From: Actinomyces sp. ZJ308
GTDB lineage: Bacteria; Actinomycetota; Actinomycetes; Actinomycetales; Actinomycetaceae
NCBI RefSeq assembly: GCF_011752065.1
Contig: NZ_JAAIJY010000009.1
Span: forward strand, 1 to 64,000
Direction of reading: 5' to 3'
DNA length: 64,000 nt
Shown here: positions 26,228 to 34,396 of the stretch, piece by piece
How the letters are laid out: each line of letters begins with the position of its first letter
Numbering within the stretch: the stretch's first letter is position 1
Notes under the pieces: generated by a model
Told to the model about the DNA's origin: nothing
The model's database searches: none
The model's input: the letters and a program-made list of their open reading frames with translations, nothing else
Translations under genes and position numbers: made by a program

Positions 26228-28705
26228 TCACGAGACCGCGTGCCAGGTGATGGCGACCAGCGCCCAGGTGAGCACGACGACGCCCCAGTCGCGCACCCTC
26301 CATGGTTCATCGGTCATCTCGGTGCGCCGCCGGTGGGCGCCGAAGGCGCGCGAGTCCATGGACAGGGCGACGCGCTCGGCGTGCTGGATGGCCAGGATCA
26401 TCAGAGGCAGGATCGACCCGACCCACCGGGCCACGGGTGCGAGCAGCCCCCAGCGGCTGCCGACCCCACGCAGCGCCCTGGCGGTGCGCAGGAGCACGAA
26501 GTCGTTGTGGAAGCGGGTGATGAAGGCGATGGCCGCGGTACCCGCCGCCCCGAGGCGATAGGGCATGCGGAAGGTGGTGGTCAGGGTCCGGATGAGGGCG
26601 TCGGGGTCGGTGGAGACTCCGGAGACGAGGACGAGAGCGACGAGTGCGCCGATACCGGTACCTCCCGTTACCGCATCACCCAGGTCGTAGAGGCGCGCCG
26701 CGGTCTCCTGGCGGTGTCCTGCGCTGAAGATCCAGATCATGAGCGCGCTCACCGCCCAGGGGGCGATCACCGAGGTGATGGTGCGCCGCAGGGAGGCGCG
26801 TGCGGCGAGGACGAGGATCGAGGAGGTCAACAGGACGCCGAGGTTGAGGTGATGGTTGCGCAGAGCGAAGACCATCACCATGACGGGCAGGACCGACACG
26901 AAGAGGGTGAAGGGATTGAGTGAGGTGAACAGACCTCGCCGCGGCCGGGGTCGGGGCGGCACCGCTACCGGGTCGAGAGGTACGGGGGATGGAGCCGCCA
27001 CCCCGGTTGCCGCAGCCATCGCCGTCTCGCCTGCGCCGTCGGCAGCAGCGGCCTCCTCGGCGGGAGCCGACCCTCTTCCGGCTAGCGGCGCCGGCTGCGG
27101 CAGAGCGATGAGGTGGGTGCAGTGCCTCAGGGCGAGCTCCAGGTCATGAGTGGCCATGATGACCGTGCGCCCCTGGTCTCTCAGCCGGTCGATGAAGCCC
27201 ATGAGCTCACGAGTGTTGTCCCAGTCCTGCCCGTAGGTGGGCTCGTCCAGCACGACGACGTCGCGCTCCTCGCTGACCATGGTGGCCACGGAGAGCCTGC
27301 GGGCCTGACCGCCCGAGAGGGTCAGGGGGTGGTGGTCACGGTGAGAGGTGAGGTGGAACTGCTCGAGGAGCTGGTCGACCCTCGCCGGCGCCGTCCCCCC
27401 GACCGCGAGCTCGGCCCCCACAGTGGTGGCCACGAACTGGTGCTCGGGGTTCTGGAAGACGTAGCCGACCAGGTGCCTGCCCTTTCCCACCTCTCGGCCG
27501 CCGACCACCGCTCTGGTCGCGGTGGAGCGCACGAGTCCGGCCAGGGCGGACAGGATCGAGGACTTGCCCGCGCCGTTGGGCCCGACCAGCGCCACGAGCT
27601 CTCCGCCGCCCAGCCGCATGGAGACGCGGGGCGAGCGTCCCGGAACCTCGAGGTCGACCAGCTCGACACTGGTTCCGGACTCCGGCCGAGCGCAACCCGC
27701 GAGCGCGTCACGGGTGTCGATGACCTCGACCTCCTCCCACCTCTCACCAGCGCCCCACCTCTGCTTCTCCAGGTAGCGCACCTGGACGTCCGCACACAGA
27801 TCGGTGAGTCGCGGCACCCGGATGCCGGCGTCGGCGCAGGTCAGTGGTGCCTGTGGCCCGGAGGAGCCGGCGAGGGGGGCATCGTCGAGGTCGCGCAGGG
27901 CCCGGGGCATCCACACTCCGGCGTCGGTCAGCTCGCTGCGGTGCCCGGTGAAGACGTCGCGCGGGGAGCCCACGGCGATGGTGCCTCCGGCGGCGTCGAG
28001 GGCGAGGACCTGGTTGACGATGGGCAGCACCGGGTCGAGGTCGTGGTCGATGACGACGACCGCCGTCCCGGAGGCCGTCAGCGAGGAGATGAGTGCGTAG
28101 AACTCCTCACGGCCGGTGGTGTCGATGGTGCTTGTCGGCTCGTCGAGGACGAGGAGCTGCGGACGCATGGCCAGGGCGACGGCGACGGCGAGGCGCTGAC
28201 GCTGTCCGCCTGAGAGGGTCCACGGGTCGTCCCAGATGCGCTCGATGAGCCCCACCGCGCGCAGGGCCTCCTCCACCCGCGAGGTGATCTCGGTCCGGGG
28301 CAGGCACATGTTCTGCAGGGGGAAGGCGACATCATCATGGACGGTGCGGGTGACGACGGCGGCATCGGGGCTCTGGCCGACGTAGGCGACGGTCTCGGCG
28401 AGGGACTGGACGGTGGCGTCGGCGACCTCGGTGCCGGCCAGGTTCAGGCTGCCGGCGTACTCCGAGGGCAGGCAGTGCGGGACGAGGCCGCACAGGGCGC
28501 GCACCAGCGTGGTCTTGCCGCAGCCCGACGGGCCGATGACGGCGGTGACCTGGCCGCGCAGATGGGTCAGGTCGACCGACTCCAGGACCCAGCTCTCGCG
28601 CCCGAGGTAGTGGACGGAGAGGTTCTCGACCCTCACCAGCGCCGGTTCCGCCCGCTCCTGCGGGCACCCCTCCGTCCGGGGCGCCGAGGGCACGGCCTCA
28701 GGCAC
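26228..28705 (-). CDS. ECF transporter fusion: two ATPase domains plus EcfT in one chain
   Basis: 825 aa. ATPase domain 1 (about 20-260) has GPSGCGKTT (58-66), LSGGQRQR and LLVLDEPTS. Domain 2 (about 345-535) has GPNGAGKSS (374-382), LSGGQARR, VVLDEPTYGQD and MATHD. A linker rich in Ala/Pro (540-590) leads to an EcfT domain (590-825) with five or six membrane segments and the coupling motifs ARALRGVGS and SRAFGAHRR. It is comparable to YkoD and YkoC joined into one protein. The start overlaps the S-component stop by 8 nt, so the two genes make one complete importer. Confidence 0.92.
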   Translation of the reverse strand: MPEAVPSAPRTEGCPQERAEPALVRVENLSVHYLGRESWVLESVDLTHLRGQVTAVIGPSGCGKTTLVRALCGLVPHCLPSEYAGSLNLAGTEVADATVQSLAETVAYVGQSPDAAVVTRTVHDDVAFPLQNMCLPRTEITSRVEEALRAVGLIERIWDDPWTLSGGQRQRLAVAVALAMRPQLLVLDEPTSTIDTTGREEFYALISSLTASGTAVVVIDHDLDPVLPIVNQVLALDAAGGTIAVGSPRDVFTGHRSELTDAGVWMPRALRDLDDAPLAGSSGPQAPLTCADAGIRVPRLTDLCADVQVRYLEKQRWGAGERWEEVEVIDTRDALAGCARPESGTSVELVDLEVPGRSPRVSMRLGGGELVALVGPNGAGKSSILSALAGLVRSTATRAVVGGREVGKGRHLVGYVFQNPEHQFVATTVGAELAVGGTAPARVDQLLEQFHLTSHRDHHPLTLSGGQARRLSVATMVSEERDVVVLDEPTYGQDWDNTRELMGFIDRLRDQGRTVIMATHDLELALRHCTHLIALPQPAPLAGRGSAPAEEAAAADGAGETAMAAATGVAAPSPVPLDPVAVPPRPRPRRGLFTSLNPFTLFVSVLPVMVMVFALRNHHLNLGVLLTSSILVLAARASLRRTITSVIAPWAVSALMIWIFSAGHRQETAARLYDLGDAVTGGTGIGALVALVLVSGVSTDPDALIRTLTTTFRMPYRLGAAGTAAIAFITRFHNDFVLLRTARALRGVGSRWGLLAPVARWVGSILPLMILAIQHAERVALSMDSRAFGAHRRRTEMTDEPWRVRDWGVVVLTWALVAITWHAVS

Positions 28706-29333
28706 GGCCGCTCGTGCGGTGGTCGATGCCGACGCCGGCGCGGTTGAGCAACCGGGTCAGGACGATGGCGACCCCGCCACCGGCCAGCGCTGAGACGAGC
28801 GAGACCACGATGACCGCCCCGGTGAAGGAGGCACCGACCGTCGCCTTGAGAAGGGAGAGGTACATCGAGCCGTTGAGCAGACCGAAGACGGCCGCTGAGA
28901 TCAGGAAGGACCACCAGGTCCACTTGCGGTACAGCAGGAGCGCCAGGGGCACCTCGATGAAGAGCCCACCGATGAGGGTGCCGACAATGGCCGCGGGGCC
29001 GGTCGGAGTGGTGAAGACACTCATGATGCCCATGAGGAGAGCGCCGATGACGACGGCGCCGGGGCGGCGCACGATAGTGGCGGGCAGCAGGAAGGGGATG
29101 ACCCACAGGCCCATCATGGAGCAGCCGACGAGGACGCCGTTCGGGGCGGCGCCGGCTCCGGGCGCCACGTAGTTCAACGGCACCAGGAGGATCATCGAGA
29201 CCACTGCCAGCGCCGCGATCGTCATGAGGTTGCGGGTTCCCAGGGTGGAGTCGGCCAGGCCCGAGCGCGATGAGGTGCGCACGGCGGGCCTTTCCGGCTC
29301 AGTCGCTGCCGGTGCGGGGCTGGCGGTATCCAT
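28698..29333 (-). CDS. ECF transporter S component (YkoE-like)
   Basis: 211 aa from ATG 29333, which has AAGGAG 7 nt upstream. After a Pro/Ala-rich N-terminal tail of about 45 residues there are five or six hydrophobic helices with short loops, as in the YkoE group of S components. YkoE itself is linked to hydroxymethylpyrimidine/thiamine uptake, but I find no TPP riboswitch here. Instead a Fur/Zur-like box lies in the promoter, so a metal-related substrate is as likely. It is co-translated with the fused ECF ATPase/T protein. Confidence 0.75.
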   Translation of the reverse strand: MDTASPAPAATEPERPAVRTSSRSGLADSTLGTRNLMTIAALAVVSMILLVPLNYVAPGAGAAPNGVLVGCSMMGLWVIPFLLPATIVRRPGAVVIGALLMGIMSVFTTPTGPAAIVGTLIGGLFIEVPLALLLYRKWTWWSFLISAAVFGLLNGSMYLSLLKATVGASFTGAVIVVSLVSALAGGGVAIVLTRLLNRAGVGIDHRTSGRA

Positions 29334-29470
29334 AGTTTCTCCTTCGGGGGTTGTCGCGGACTCGCGGATTGTGATGAGTGAGTGTCCGATGTCGTGCCGG
29401 AGCACCTGGGGCGAGTCGCCTCAGGCGCGTCTTCGAGACAACCGCACGTCTACTCCAATATCACCATTTT

Positions 29471-29485
29471 TGCAAATCATTATCA
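29471..29485 (-). promoter_or_regulatory. Fur-family (Zur-like) box upstream of the YkoE-like ECF unit
   Basis: TGCAAATCATTATCA agrees with the actinobacterial Zur-type palindrome TGAAAATCATTTTCA at 13 of 15 positions. It sits in a sharply AT-rich stretch 138-152 nt before the S-component ATG and immediately after the stop codon of the next ECF ATPase, so it can only serve the 29333-26228 unit. It could also bind an iron-type Fur. Confidence 0.5.
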
Positions 29486-30991
29486 TTATTGACTTGTGTT
29501 CAGATTATGCGTGATCTCGACGACGTGGTCGGCGCACTCGTTGAGGAACTCGATGTCGTGGCTGATGACGATGACGACGCGGCCCTCGCGCGCCAGGTCT
29601 CTCAGCTCGGCTGCGATGGCGACGAGGTGACGGTGATCGACGCCGGAGGTGGGCTCGTCGAGGATGAGGACCCGAGCGTCCTGGTCGATGGCGGTGGCGA
29701 TGACGAGGCGCTGCTTCTGCCCACCGCTGAGCGAGAGCGGGTGGCGCTCGGCCAGGCCGTCCAGGTCGAGGCGCTCGAGCTGGGCGAGGCCGGCCTCCTG
29801 GGAGACCGACTCGGTGAAGAGCTGGCGGTGGACGTCCTGCATGACGAGGAAGGCCTGGCCGGCGGCGAGCTCCCTGCCGTCCAGGGTGACGCGTGCGCCT
29901 CGCCGGGCGCGTTGCAGGCGGCAGACGGCCCGCGCCAGGGTCGTCTTGCCGATGCCGTTGGACCCCATGACCCCGGTGACGGCGCCGGCCGGGAAGAAGA
30001 GCTCGGGGATGTCCAGGATGAGGTGGCCGCCTCGCTCGACCCTGAGGTTCTCAATGAGCAGCCCGCTCCTGCCCGCCCCTCCGGGGCTCTCGTCGCACTC
30101 GATCCGGAGGGTGCGACTGGCCGCTCGCGAGCGGTGCACGACACTGTCGCCCGCGTCGTCGGCGGCCTGAGCACCCGCATACCCGGCCAGGGCGGCGACG
30201 GGCGCAGGAGTCGTGTCGAGACGGGGCCGCTCCAGGGTGCGCAGGCCCAGTTCCTTGCGGCGATCCTCCCCGATCCGCCACAGCTCCTCGCCCGACATCC
30301 GGTGCAGCACGCGCCCCCGCCCCATGATGACGGCCTGGTCGACGAGGCCGCGCAGGAAGTAGATGCGGTGCTCGGCCACCACAAGGGTCCGACCGGACCG
30401 CTTGAGCCGTTCGATGGCGGCGCGCACGTCGTCGATCGCGTGCGGGTCCAGGTTGGAGGTGGGCTCGTCCAGGAGGATGACGGGGGTCTGCTGGGCCAGG
30501 GCCTGGGCGCAGGCGACCTTCTGGGCCTGCCCGCCGGACAGGCCGCGCAGGTCCCGGTCGGCCAGGTCGGCGACGCCCAGCTCCTCCAGGGCATCGGTTC
30601 GACGTCGTCGGATCTCCTGCGCCGGAACCTGATAGTTCTGGGGGGCGAAGGCGAGCTCGTCGGCCACCGTGGTCGTGAAGAACTGGGTGGCGGGGTTCTG
30701 GAAGACGGTGGCGGTGCGCAGGCCGGACCGCTCGATCGGGACGGCGCGGACCTCCTCGTCGCCGATGAGGACCTGGCCGGTGAGATCACCGTCATGGAAG
30801 TGCGGGATGAGGCCGTTGAGCAGCCGCAGGACGGTGGACTTGCCCGATCCCGAGGCACCGCACACGAGGGTGAGGCCGCCGGGGGCGATGTCGAGGTCGA
30901 CGTCGTCGAGTACCTGCTGGCCGGTGGGATAGGCGTAGGAGACGCCGCGCAGACGCGGGTGGGATCCACTGGCAGGCGACGGAGGGAACAC
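29486..30991 (-). CDS. ECF transporter double ATPase (EcfA1A2 fusion)
   Basis: 501 aa from GTG 30991. GGGGGAGG lies 5 nt upstream, and the longer open frame runs through the EcfT gene. The first ATPase domain has GASGSGKST, LSGGQAQK and LLDEPTSNLD, with AEHR at the switch. The second has GSNGIGKTT, LSGGQKQR and LILDEPTSGVD, with a normal SHD. It is a paralogue of the frameshifted gene at 5018-6478: both share the AEHR(I/L)Y(F/Y)L segment and a GLR linker. It forms a complete importer with the EcfT and S genes upstream. Confidence 0.93.
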   Translation of the reverse strand: MFPPSPASGSHPRLRGVSYAYPTGQQVLDDVDLDIAPGGLTLVCGASGSGKSTVLRLLNGLIPHFHDGDLTGQVLIGDEEVRAVPIERSGLRTATVFQNPATQFFTTTVADELAFAPQNYQVPAQEIRRRRTDALEELGVADLADRDLRGLSGGQAQKVACAQALAQQTPVILLDEPTSNLDPHAIDDVRAAIERLKRSGRTLVVAEHRIYFLRGLVDQAVIMGRGRVLHRMSGEELWRIGEDRRKELGLRTLERPRLDTTPAPVAALAGYAGAQAADDAGDSVVHRSRAASRTLRIECDESPGGAGRSGLLIENLRVERGGHLILDIPELFFPAGAVTGVMGSNGIGKTTLARAVCRLQRARRGARVTLDGRELAAGQAFLVMQDVHRQLFTESVSQEAGLAQLERLDLDGLAERHPLSLSGGQKQRLVIATAIDQDARVLILDEPTSGVDHRHLVAIAAELRDLAREGRVVIVISHDIEFLNECADHVVEITHNLNTSQ

Positions 30992-30993
30992 TG

Positions 30994-31803
30994 TCACCTC
31001 CCCCAGGCGGGATGGAGCGCCAGGGCGACCAGGCCGCCGCTGAGCACCAGGAGCACGGCGTCGGCCGGAGCGAAGCGCAGGCGGTCGACGACGGTGGGGC
31101 GGCCGCCACTGCCCAGGCCCCGGATGAGGGCAGCGGCCGAGAGATCGTCGGCGCTGCGGGCCGAGGCGGCCAGGACGGGGACGACGAGCTTCTCGATGCC
31201 GTCCAGCGGGTGGCGCCACACATAGGAGCCGCTGTAGCCCCGCAGCCGCATGGCCTCGATGACGCCCCTGGCCTCGTCGAGGGCGGCCGGCACGAACCGG
31301 AAGAGGACGGCCAGCGGGATGGTGAGGAACCGCGGTGCGCGCAGCTGGTTGAGGGCCGGCAGCAGGGTGCTGACGCGGGTGGTGGTGACGAACCAGGCGC
31401 CCAGCGACAGCGAGATGGCGAAGCGCAGCAGCCAGTAGGCCGACACCCCGAGAAGCACCGCGAGGCCGGTGGGCCACCACTGCGGCAGCTGGGTGAGCCC
31501 CCAGAACACCGCGGTGATGAGGGCGTAGCTGACAAGGACCCGTACCGGCTCATCCAGCGCGATGAGCACGCCCACCAGGACCGCGATGAGTCCGACGAGC
31601 AGGCTTGAGGCCACCCCCATGACCAGCACGTTGCACACCAGCAGCAGGATGATCTTGCTGCGCGGATCGGCGTGGACACGGCAGGCGGCATGAGCCCGCG
31701 GCCGGGTCTTGCCTCCGAACAGGGCACCGAGGAGCGTGCGCGGCTGCCGGGCGGGCTCCGCCGGCGTCACCGAGCCGGCTGCCTGGGCCTGCGTGCGCCG
31801 CAT
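30994..31803 (-). CDS. ECF transporter transmembrane subunit EcfT
   Basis: 269 aa from ATG 31803 (MRRTQAQAAGS), 3 nt below the S-component stop. After an Arg-rich cytosolic lead come DPRSKIILLL, membrane helices and the coupling motifs AMRLRGY and LIRGLGS. Its stop lies 3 nt before the chosen GTG of the double ATPase. It is similar in layout to the EcfT at 6482 although the sequences have diverged. Confidence 0.92.
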   Translation of the reverse strand: MRRTQAQAAGSVTPAEPARQPRTLLGALFGGKTRPRAHAACRVHADPRSKIILLLVCNVLVMGVASSLLVGLIAVLVGVLIALDEPVRVLVSYALITAVFWGLTQLPQWWPTGLAVLLGVSAYWLLRFAISLSLGAWFVTTTRVSTLLPALNQLRAPRFLTIPLAVLFRFVPAALDEARGVIEAMRLRGYSGSYVWRHPLDGIEKLVVPVLAASARSADDLSAAALIRGLGSGGRPTVVDRLRFAPADAVLLVLSGGLVALALHPAWGR

Positions 31804-31805
31804 GC

Positions 31806-32456
31806 TCAGGCGACGCCCGCGCGCTCGAAGTGCTTGCGCAGCACCCTCATTCCCAGCAGGGCGCTGGCGTAGGCGATGAGCGCGATGATGAGCATCCACC
31901 CCACCAGGAACATCGGGCTGATCAGTGACTGGAGGTCAGTGGCGTATTTGTCCCCCATGGACTCGCGGATGTGGGCGAAGTAGGCGTCCGAGGCCCAGAT
32001 CACCGGCAGGATCGGACTGATGACCCACAGGGAGAAGGCGGCGAACCCCAGCGCGTTGGTGGTGGTCCTGGTGTATCCGCCGGCGCGGGTGATGGCGTCG
32101 GCGACGAGGCCCAGGCCGGAGGCGACCAGCGGCGTCACCCAGGCGTGCCCGGTGACGACCATGAGGATGCCGATGATGAGCCCCAGGATCGTGTAAGCGC
32201 CGAAGGCCCGGGTGCGGGCCACGTAGAGCATGCAGATGATCGCCTCCACGACGACGCCGAGGATCCCGCCGATGAAGATCATGAGCGGGTGGATCGCCCC
32301 GAGGATCCCGGAGCCGAACAGGGCGATGAAGTACAGGGCGGTGAAGACCCCCACGTTGATGAGGTTACGCGGAGCGGTGATGCCCACGGCCCGGGCGCCG
32401 CCGCGGCCCGCCGCGGCGGTCGCTGCTGTCCTGGCTGAACTGGCTGTGCTGGCCAT
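31806..32456 (-). CDS. ECF transporter S component (MptD/Trep_Strep family)
   Basis: 216 aa with an Ala/Arg-rich start and about six hydrophobic segments beginning NLINVGVFTALYFI. The C-terminal LRKHFERAGVA parallels the S component in the NRPS operon (7222-7851), so the two are paralogues and may bind related ligands. AAGGAG lies 6 nt before the ATG. A DtxR-like box sits 32-50 nt upstream, which places this importer in the iron regulon. Confidence 0.83.
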   Translation of the reverse strand: MASTASSARTAATAAAGRGGARAVGITAPRNLINVGVFTALYFIALFGSGILGAIHPLMIFIGGILGVVVEAIICMLYVARTRAFGAYTILGLIIGILMVVTGHAWVTPLVASGLGLVADAITRAGGYTRTTTNALGFAAFSLWVISPILPVIWASDAYFAHIRESMGDKYATDLQSLISPMFLVGWMLIIALIAYASALLGMRVLRKHFERAGVA

Positions 32457-32487
32457 AGCGGCTCCTTCCCGTCAACGCCTCATCGGC

Positions 32488-32506
32488 TTTGGTGAGGCAC
32501 ACCTAA
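32488..32506 (-). promoter_or_regulatory. DtxR/IdeR-like iron box upstream of ECF importer
   Basis: TTTGGTGAGGCACACCTAA matches the DtxR consensus TTAGGTTAGGCTAACCTAA at 15 of 19 positions. It ends 32 nt before the S-component ATG at 32456, within promoter distance. Confidence 0.6.
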
Positions 32507-32648
32507 GTGTCTACTCCTTCCCGGTGGTTCCCGCAAGGGCCTGACGGGCACGGACCGGTCGCCGGATGCTCAGAACTATCCGTTGAAAAGACGGGGAAAC
32601 CTGGTGGTAGGTTGGCAGTGACGAAGGTGGGGCAGCGCCCGGCGGGAG

Positions 32649-34211
32649 CTAGCCCGGGGCTCCCAGGCCGCCTCGTCCCACGAGGTCGATGCGGTGCATC
32701 TCCTCGGGGTGCAGGCGCTTCACCCGCTCGGTCAGGCGCTGGGCGGCCTCATGGACCGTCGCCAGGGGGTCGGGCAGGTCCACCGGCGCGGTGGGCGGCG
32801 AGTCCAGGCGCAGACTCTCCCAGGTCACCGAGAAGTCGGCTCCCGCCTCCAGGCAGGCCTCCACGAAGGCTCCGCGCAGGGCGGCGCGCGTCGCCGGGGG
32901 CGTGCGGCGGGCGCGCTCGACCTCCTCCGGTTCGCACAGGCGCGTCATGGCCCCCTGCGCGGTCAGGCGCGGGGCGAGCCCGGTCTCGGCGTTGAGGTCG
33001 TGGTAGGCCAGGTCGATCCGCGAGCGCAGGACCCGAAGCGCCTCCCCCGTGAGCCCGGGGTGGCGCTCGCGCTGGGCGCGCATGAGGCGGCGTTTGATGG
33101 CCCAGTCGATCTCGGTGTCGATGGACCCGGCGTCATGGTCGCGCAGCGCGGCGATGACTCGGGGCGCCAGGTCGGTCAGCAGGTGCTCGGCGCCGCGGAG
33201 GGGCTCCGGCACTCCGACGTCGTCCAGGTAGGAGATCAACCGCTCCAGGAAGGACTCCTGGAGGTCGACGGCGCTCAGCCGGCGGCCGTCGGCGGTGACG
33301 GCGGAGACCTCGCCCCAGGGGCTCTCCCCCAGCGCGGACAGCGTGGCCAGTGGGTCGGTCAGGACGAGGTCGCTGAAGTCCCGGCCGGCCTCGAGGGCGT
33401 CCAGGAGCAGGAGGGTCACGGCGCTGCGCAGCCCCGTGGTCGGCTCGGCCATGGTGGTGTCGGCGCAGGTGACGTGCAGTCGGCGCAGGCGGGTGGGATC
33501 GGCGTGGGGCTCGTCGCGGGTGTTGACCAGGGCGCGCTGGCCGGTGGTGTCGGCCGAGGTCAGGGCCTGAAGGTGGGGGGCGCGCGGCGACAGGCCCCAG
33601 GCGGTCTCCTCGTCCTGCGCTCCCGAGCCGTCCGCGCCTGCGCCGGCGGTACCGGCTCCCAGCGGGCGCCCGGAGCCGACCAGGACCGGGCGGGTGGCCA
33701 GGAAGGAGGTGAGCACCGCCATGGTGAGCTCACCGTCCCCACCACTGGCGACATCGGGGCGATCAAGCAGGTGGCGGGGCACGGAGTAGCTCTCATGGCA
33801 GCCGTAGGTGTGGCCGGCCGAGTCGGTGTTGTTGGCCAGGAGGTGGAGGCGGGCCGCACCGCCCCGGTCCTCCTCCCCCTCCTGCCGGGCGAGGCTCGCG
33901 GCGGCGCGCTCGGCCATGGCGGCGAGGATAGCGCGGCCGGCCTGGTCCTGGGCGACGAGGTCGCGCACGCGCACGCACTCGGCGGTGGCGTACTCGGGGT
34001 GGGCACCGATGTCGAGGTAGAGGCGTCCGCCGTTGGGCAGGAAGAGGTTGGTGCTGCGGTAGCCGGCGGGCCGGTGGCGGAAGATGAGCGCCGCCGCCTG
34101 CTCGACGTCCGGCAGGTCTTCCGTCGCGGCCTGCGGCCCCGCGGAGGCGCACAGGACGCCGAACTCGGTCTCCAGACCGGTGACGCGCGGCCCGGGGGCA
34201 CAGGTGCTCAC
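32649..34211 (-). CDS. pafA: Pup-protein ligase PafA
   Basis: 520 aa. The glutamine-synthetase-like ligase joins the C-terminal glutamate of Pup to substrate lysines using ATP. GLETEFG at 12-18 and NGGRLYLDIGAHPEY around the catalytic D67 are diagnostic, as is the C-terminal small domain ending HRIDLVGRG. It lacks the long Dop loop, which separates it from the neighbouring dop. Its ATG overlaps the pup stop by 4 nt (ATGA), so pup and pafA are translationally coupled. It is the last gene of the arc-dop-pup-pafA unit. Confidence 0.95.
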   Translation of the reverse strand: MSTCAPGPRVTGLETEFGVLCASAGPQAATEDLPDVEQAAALIFRHRPAGYRSTNLFLPNGGRLYLDIGAHPEYATAECVRVRDLVAQDQAGRAILAAMAERAAASLARQEGEEDRGGAARLHLLANNTDSAGHTYGCHESYSVPRHLLDRPDVASGGDGELTMAVLTSFLATRPVLVGSGRPLGAGTAGAGADGSGAQDEETAWGLSPRAPHLQALTSADTTGQRALVNTRDEPHADPTRLRRLHVTCADTTMAEPTTGLRSAVTLLLLDALEAGRDFSDLVLTDPLATLSALGESPWGEVSAVTADGRRLSAVDLQESFLERLISYLDDVGVPEPLRGAEHLLTDLAPRVIAALRDHDAGSIDTEIDWAIKRRLMRAQRERHPGLTGEALRVLRSRIDLAYHDLNAETGLAPRLTAQGAMTRLCEPEEVERARRTPPATRAALRGAFVEACLEAGADFSVTWESLRLDSPPTAPVDLPDPLATVHEAAQRLTERVKRLHPEEMHRIDLVGRGGLGAPG

Positions 34212-34396
34212 TGGCCGCCCTTCTGGACGAAGCCGCGCACGAACTCCTGGGCGTCGACGGCCAGGACGTCGTCGATCATGTCCAGGACGGAGTCCAGGCC
34301 CTGGCCTCGGGCCGGTCCGGCGGGGGCGGGGGTCGGGTCGTCGTCGGGGGCGGGGTCGTCCTGGCGGCTGCGGGACGGCTGGGCGAACTCACTCAT
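34208..34396 (-). CDS. pup: Prokaryotic ubiquitin-like protein Pup
   Basis: 62 aa, the usual length. It is acidic and disordered in the first half, followed by LDSVLDMIDDVLAVDAQEFV, the ARC-binding coiled-coil region, and the C-terminus FVQKGGQ. The terminal glutamine must be deamidated by Dop before ligation. It overlaps dop by 8 nt and pafA by 4 nt. Confidence 0.97.
   Translation of the reverse strand: MSEFAQPSRSRQDDPAPDDDPTPAPAGPARGQGLDSVLDMIDDVLAVDAQEFVRGFVQKGGQ

Noticed and set aside
25975-26250. 91-aa plus-strand ORF with a short hydrophobic stretch, possible small membrane protein
   Set aside because: No ribosome site, poor codon bias, and it runs into the convergent end of the ECF fusion gene; no recognisable family.
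29334-29470. Possible TPP riboswitch before the YkoE-like S component
   Set aside because: Looked for the conserved CUGAGA/ACCUGA elements on the minus strand and did not find them.
34208-34396. Proteasome genes prcB/prcA expected near pup
   Set aside because: pup overlaps dop and pafA directly; there is no room and no matching sequence.
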